A stretch of 64,000 bases of DNA, from contig WYBN01000012.1 of NCBI GenBank assembly GCA_011525875.1, positions 62,001 through 126,000 on the forward strand, in the 5' to 3' direction. The DNA comes from Melioribacteraceae bacterium. GTDB taxonomy: Bacteria; Bacteroidota; Ignavibacteria; Ignavibacteriales; Melioribacteraceae. Position 1 is the first letter of the stretch, and each line of letters begins with the position of its first letter. The position numbers and the translations under genes are program-made. Below, piece after piece: positions 63,688-64,000 of the stretch. Below the pieces are notes generated by a model that saw nothing but the letters and a program-made list of their open reading frames with translations, was not told the DNA's origin and did no database searches.

Positions 63688-64000
63688 ATGAATGATAAAG
63701 CAAAAGATTTCACAGAATTAATAGTATGGCAAAAAGCACATGAGTTCGTTTTGAATATATATAAGATATCTAGCTTATTCCCAAAAGTAGAAATCTATGG
63801 TTTAACATCACAATTTCGACGTGCAGCAATTTCAATTCCCGCAAATATTGCGGAAGGATTTGTAAAAAATGGAGTTGCTGATAAACTGAGGTATTATAAC
63901 ATAGCTGAAGGTTCAATTCACGAATGTAAATATTACTTAATTTTGGCTAGAGATTTAGGATATGTTGAAAATGCTGATTTGTTTGATCTCATAGATGAGG
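63688..64000 (+). CDS. Four-helix-bundle protein (S23/IVP family), cut by the window end
   Basis: 104 codons are visible from the ATG at 63688 (AGGAGCAAGG ahead). The family pattern is clear: FTELIVWQKAHEFVLNIYKI, FPKVEIYGLTSQFRRAAISI, PANIAEGF and YYNIAEGSIHECKYYL. These small proteins were first seen in intervening sequences of 23S rRNA genes but are common as separate genes, often inside polysaccharide loci of Bacteroidota. Role unknown. Only the last few residues are missing. Confidence 0.92.
   Translation, partial: MNDKAKDFTELIVWQKAHEFVLNIYKISSLFPKVEIYGLTSQFRRAAISIPANIAEGFVKNGVADKLRYYNIAEGSIHECKYYLILARDLGYVENADLFDLIDE

Overview
The window is an AT-rich, gene-dense stretch of a bacterial chromosome, most likely from the Ignavibacteria side of the Bacteroidota/Chlorobiota group. 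The basis is a type IX secretion pair (PorU and PorV), C-terminal sorting domains of the 'YPNP' type on secreted proteins, a complete Na+-translocating NADH:quinone reductase operon with ApbE, an E1/E2-fused 2-oxoglutarate dehydrogenase, large lipoproteins built from 'SPNGGE' beta-sandwich repeats, and frequent TTG starts. No rRNA, CRISPR array, insertion sequence or phage module was seen. One tRNA gene (Glu, CTC) is present.

Layout. 1-7169: the end of a peptide ABC-transporter permease, a very large Ser/Thr kinase-ATPase-TPR protein, a small lipoprotein, a TPR protein and a soluble GAF histidine kinase, which together form a signalling block. 7189-14291 (minus): nqrA-B-C-D-E-F, apbE and a small cysteine-rich NqrM-like protein, a sodium-pumping respiratory complex with its flavin-insertion and maturation factors. 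14475-19289: membrane proteins, a small gene that appears to start with ATC, a YqaA/DedA protein, an HGSNAT-like membrane acyltransferase and a long-chain acyl-CoA synthetase. 19409-28872: metG, a DpnA-like DNA methyltransferase, three consecutive exported SurA/PpiC-type folding factors, a MoxR ATPase and an M23 peptidase. 28903-35062: a fused 2-oxoglutarate dehydrogenase (minus), a GNAT acetyltransferase and a membrane PAS histidine kinase.

35449-40734 encodes a 1761-residue lipoprotein made of 17 repeats of about 97 residues, closed by a strong terminator. It is followed by tRNA-Glu, nth and an HD-domain protein. 42374-56410 is a same-strand run: porU, porV, a sorting-domain protein with an M6-protease fold but a destroyed HExxH site, a peptidase/beta-propeller/beta-barrel protein with an intact HEFTH site, a DsrE-like protein, a membrane protein and the GTPase der. 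56445-60113 (minus) holds a UvrD-type helicase, a charged membrane-anchored protein and the flotillin floA. After a 690-base divergent region, 60804-64000 opens a surface-polysaccharide locus (rfbB, a wbpA-like dehydrogenase, a four-helix-bundle protein running off the end).

A large share of the window deals with building and decorating the cell envelope: periplasmic folding factors feed outer-membrane proteins, PorU/PorV process and attach secreted proteins, and the polysaccharide genes may supply the surface sugar. The least explained items are the ATC-start gene, the perfect hairpin inside a TPR gene, the pseudo-protease next to PorU/PorV, and the peptidase-propeller-barrel protein.
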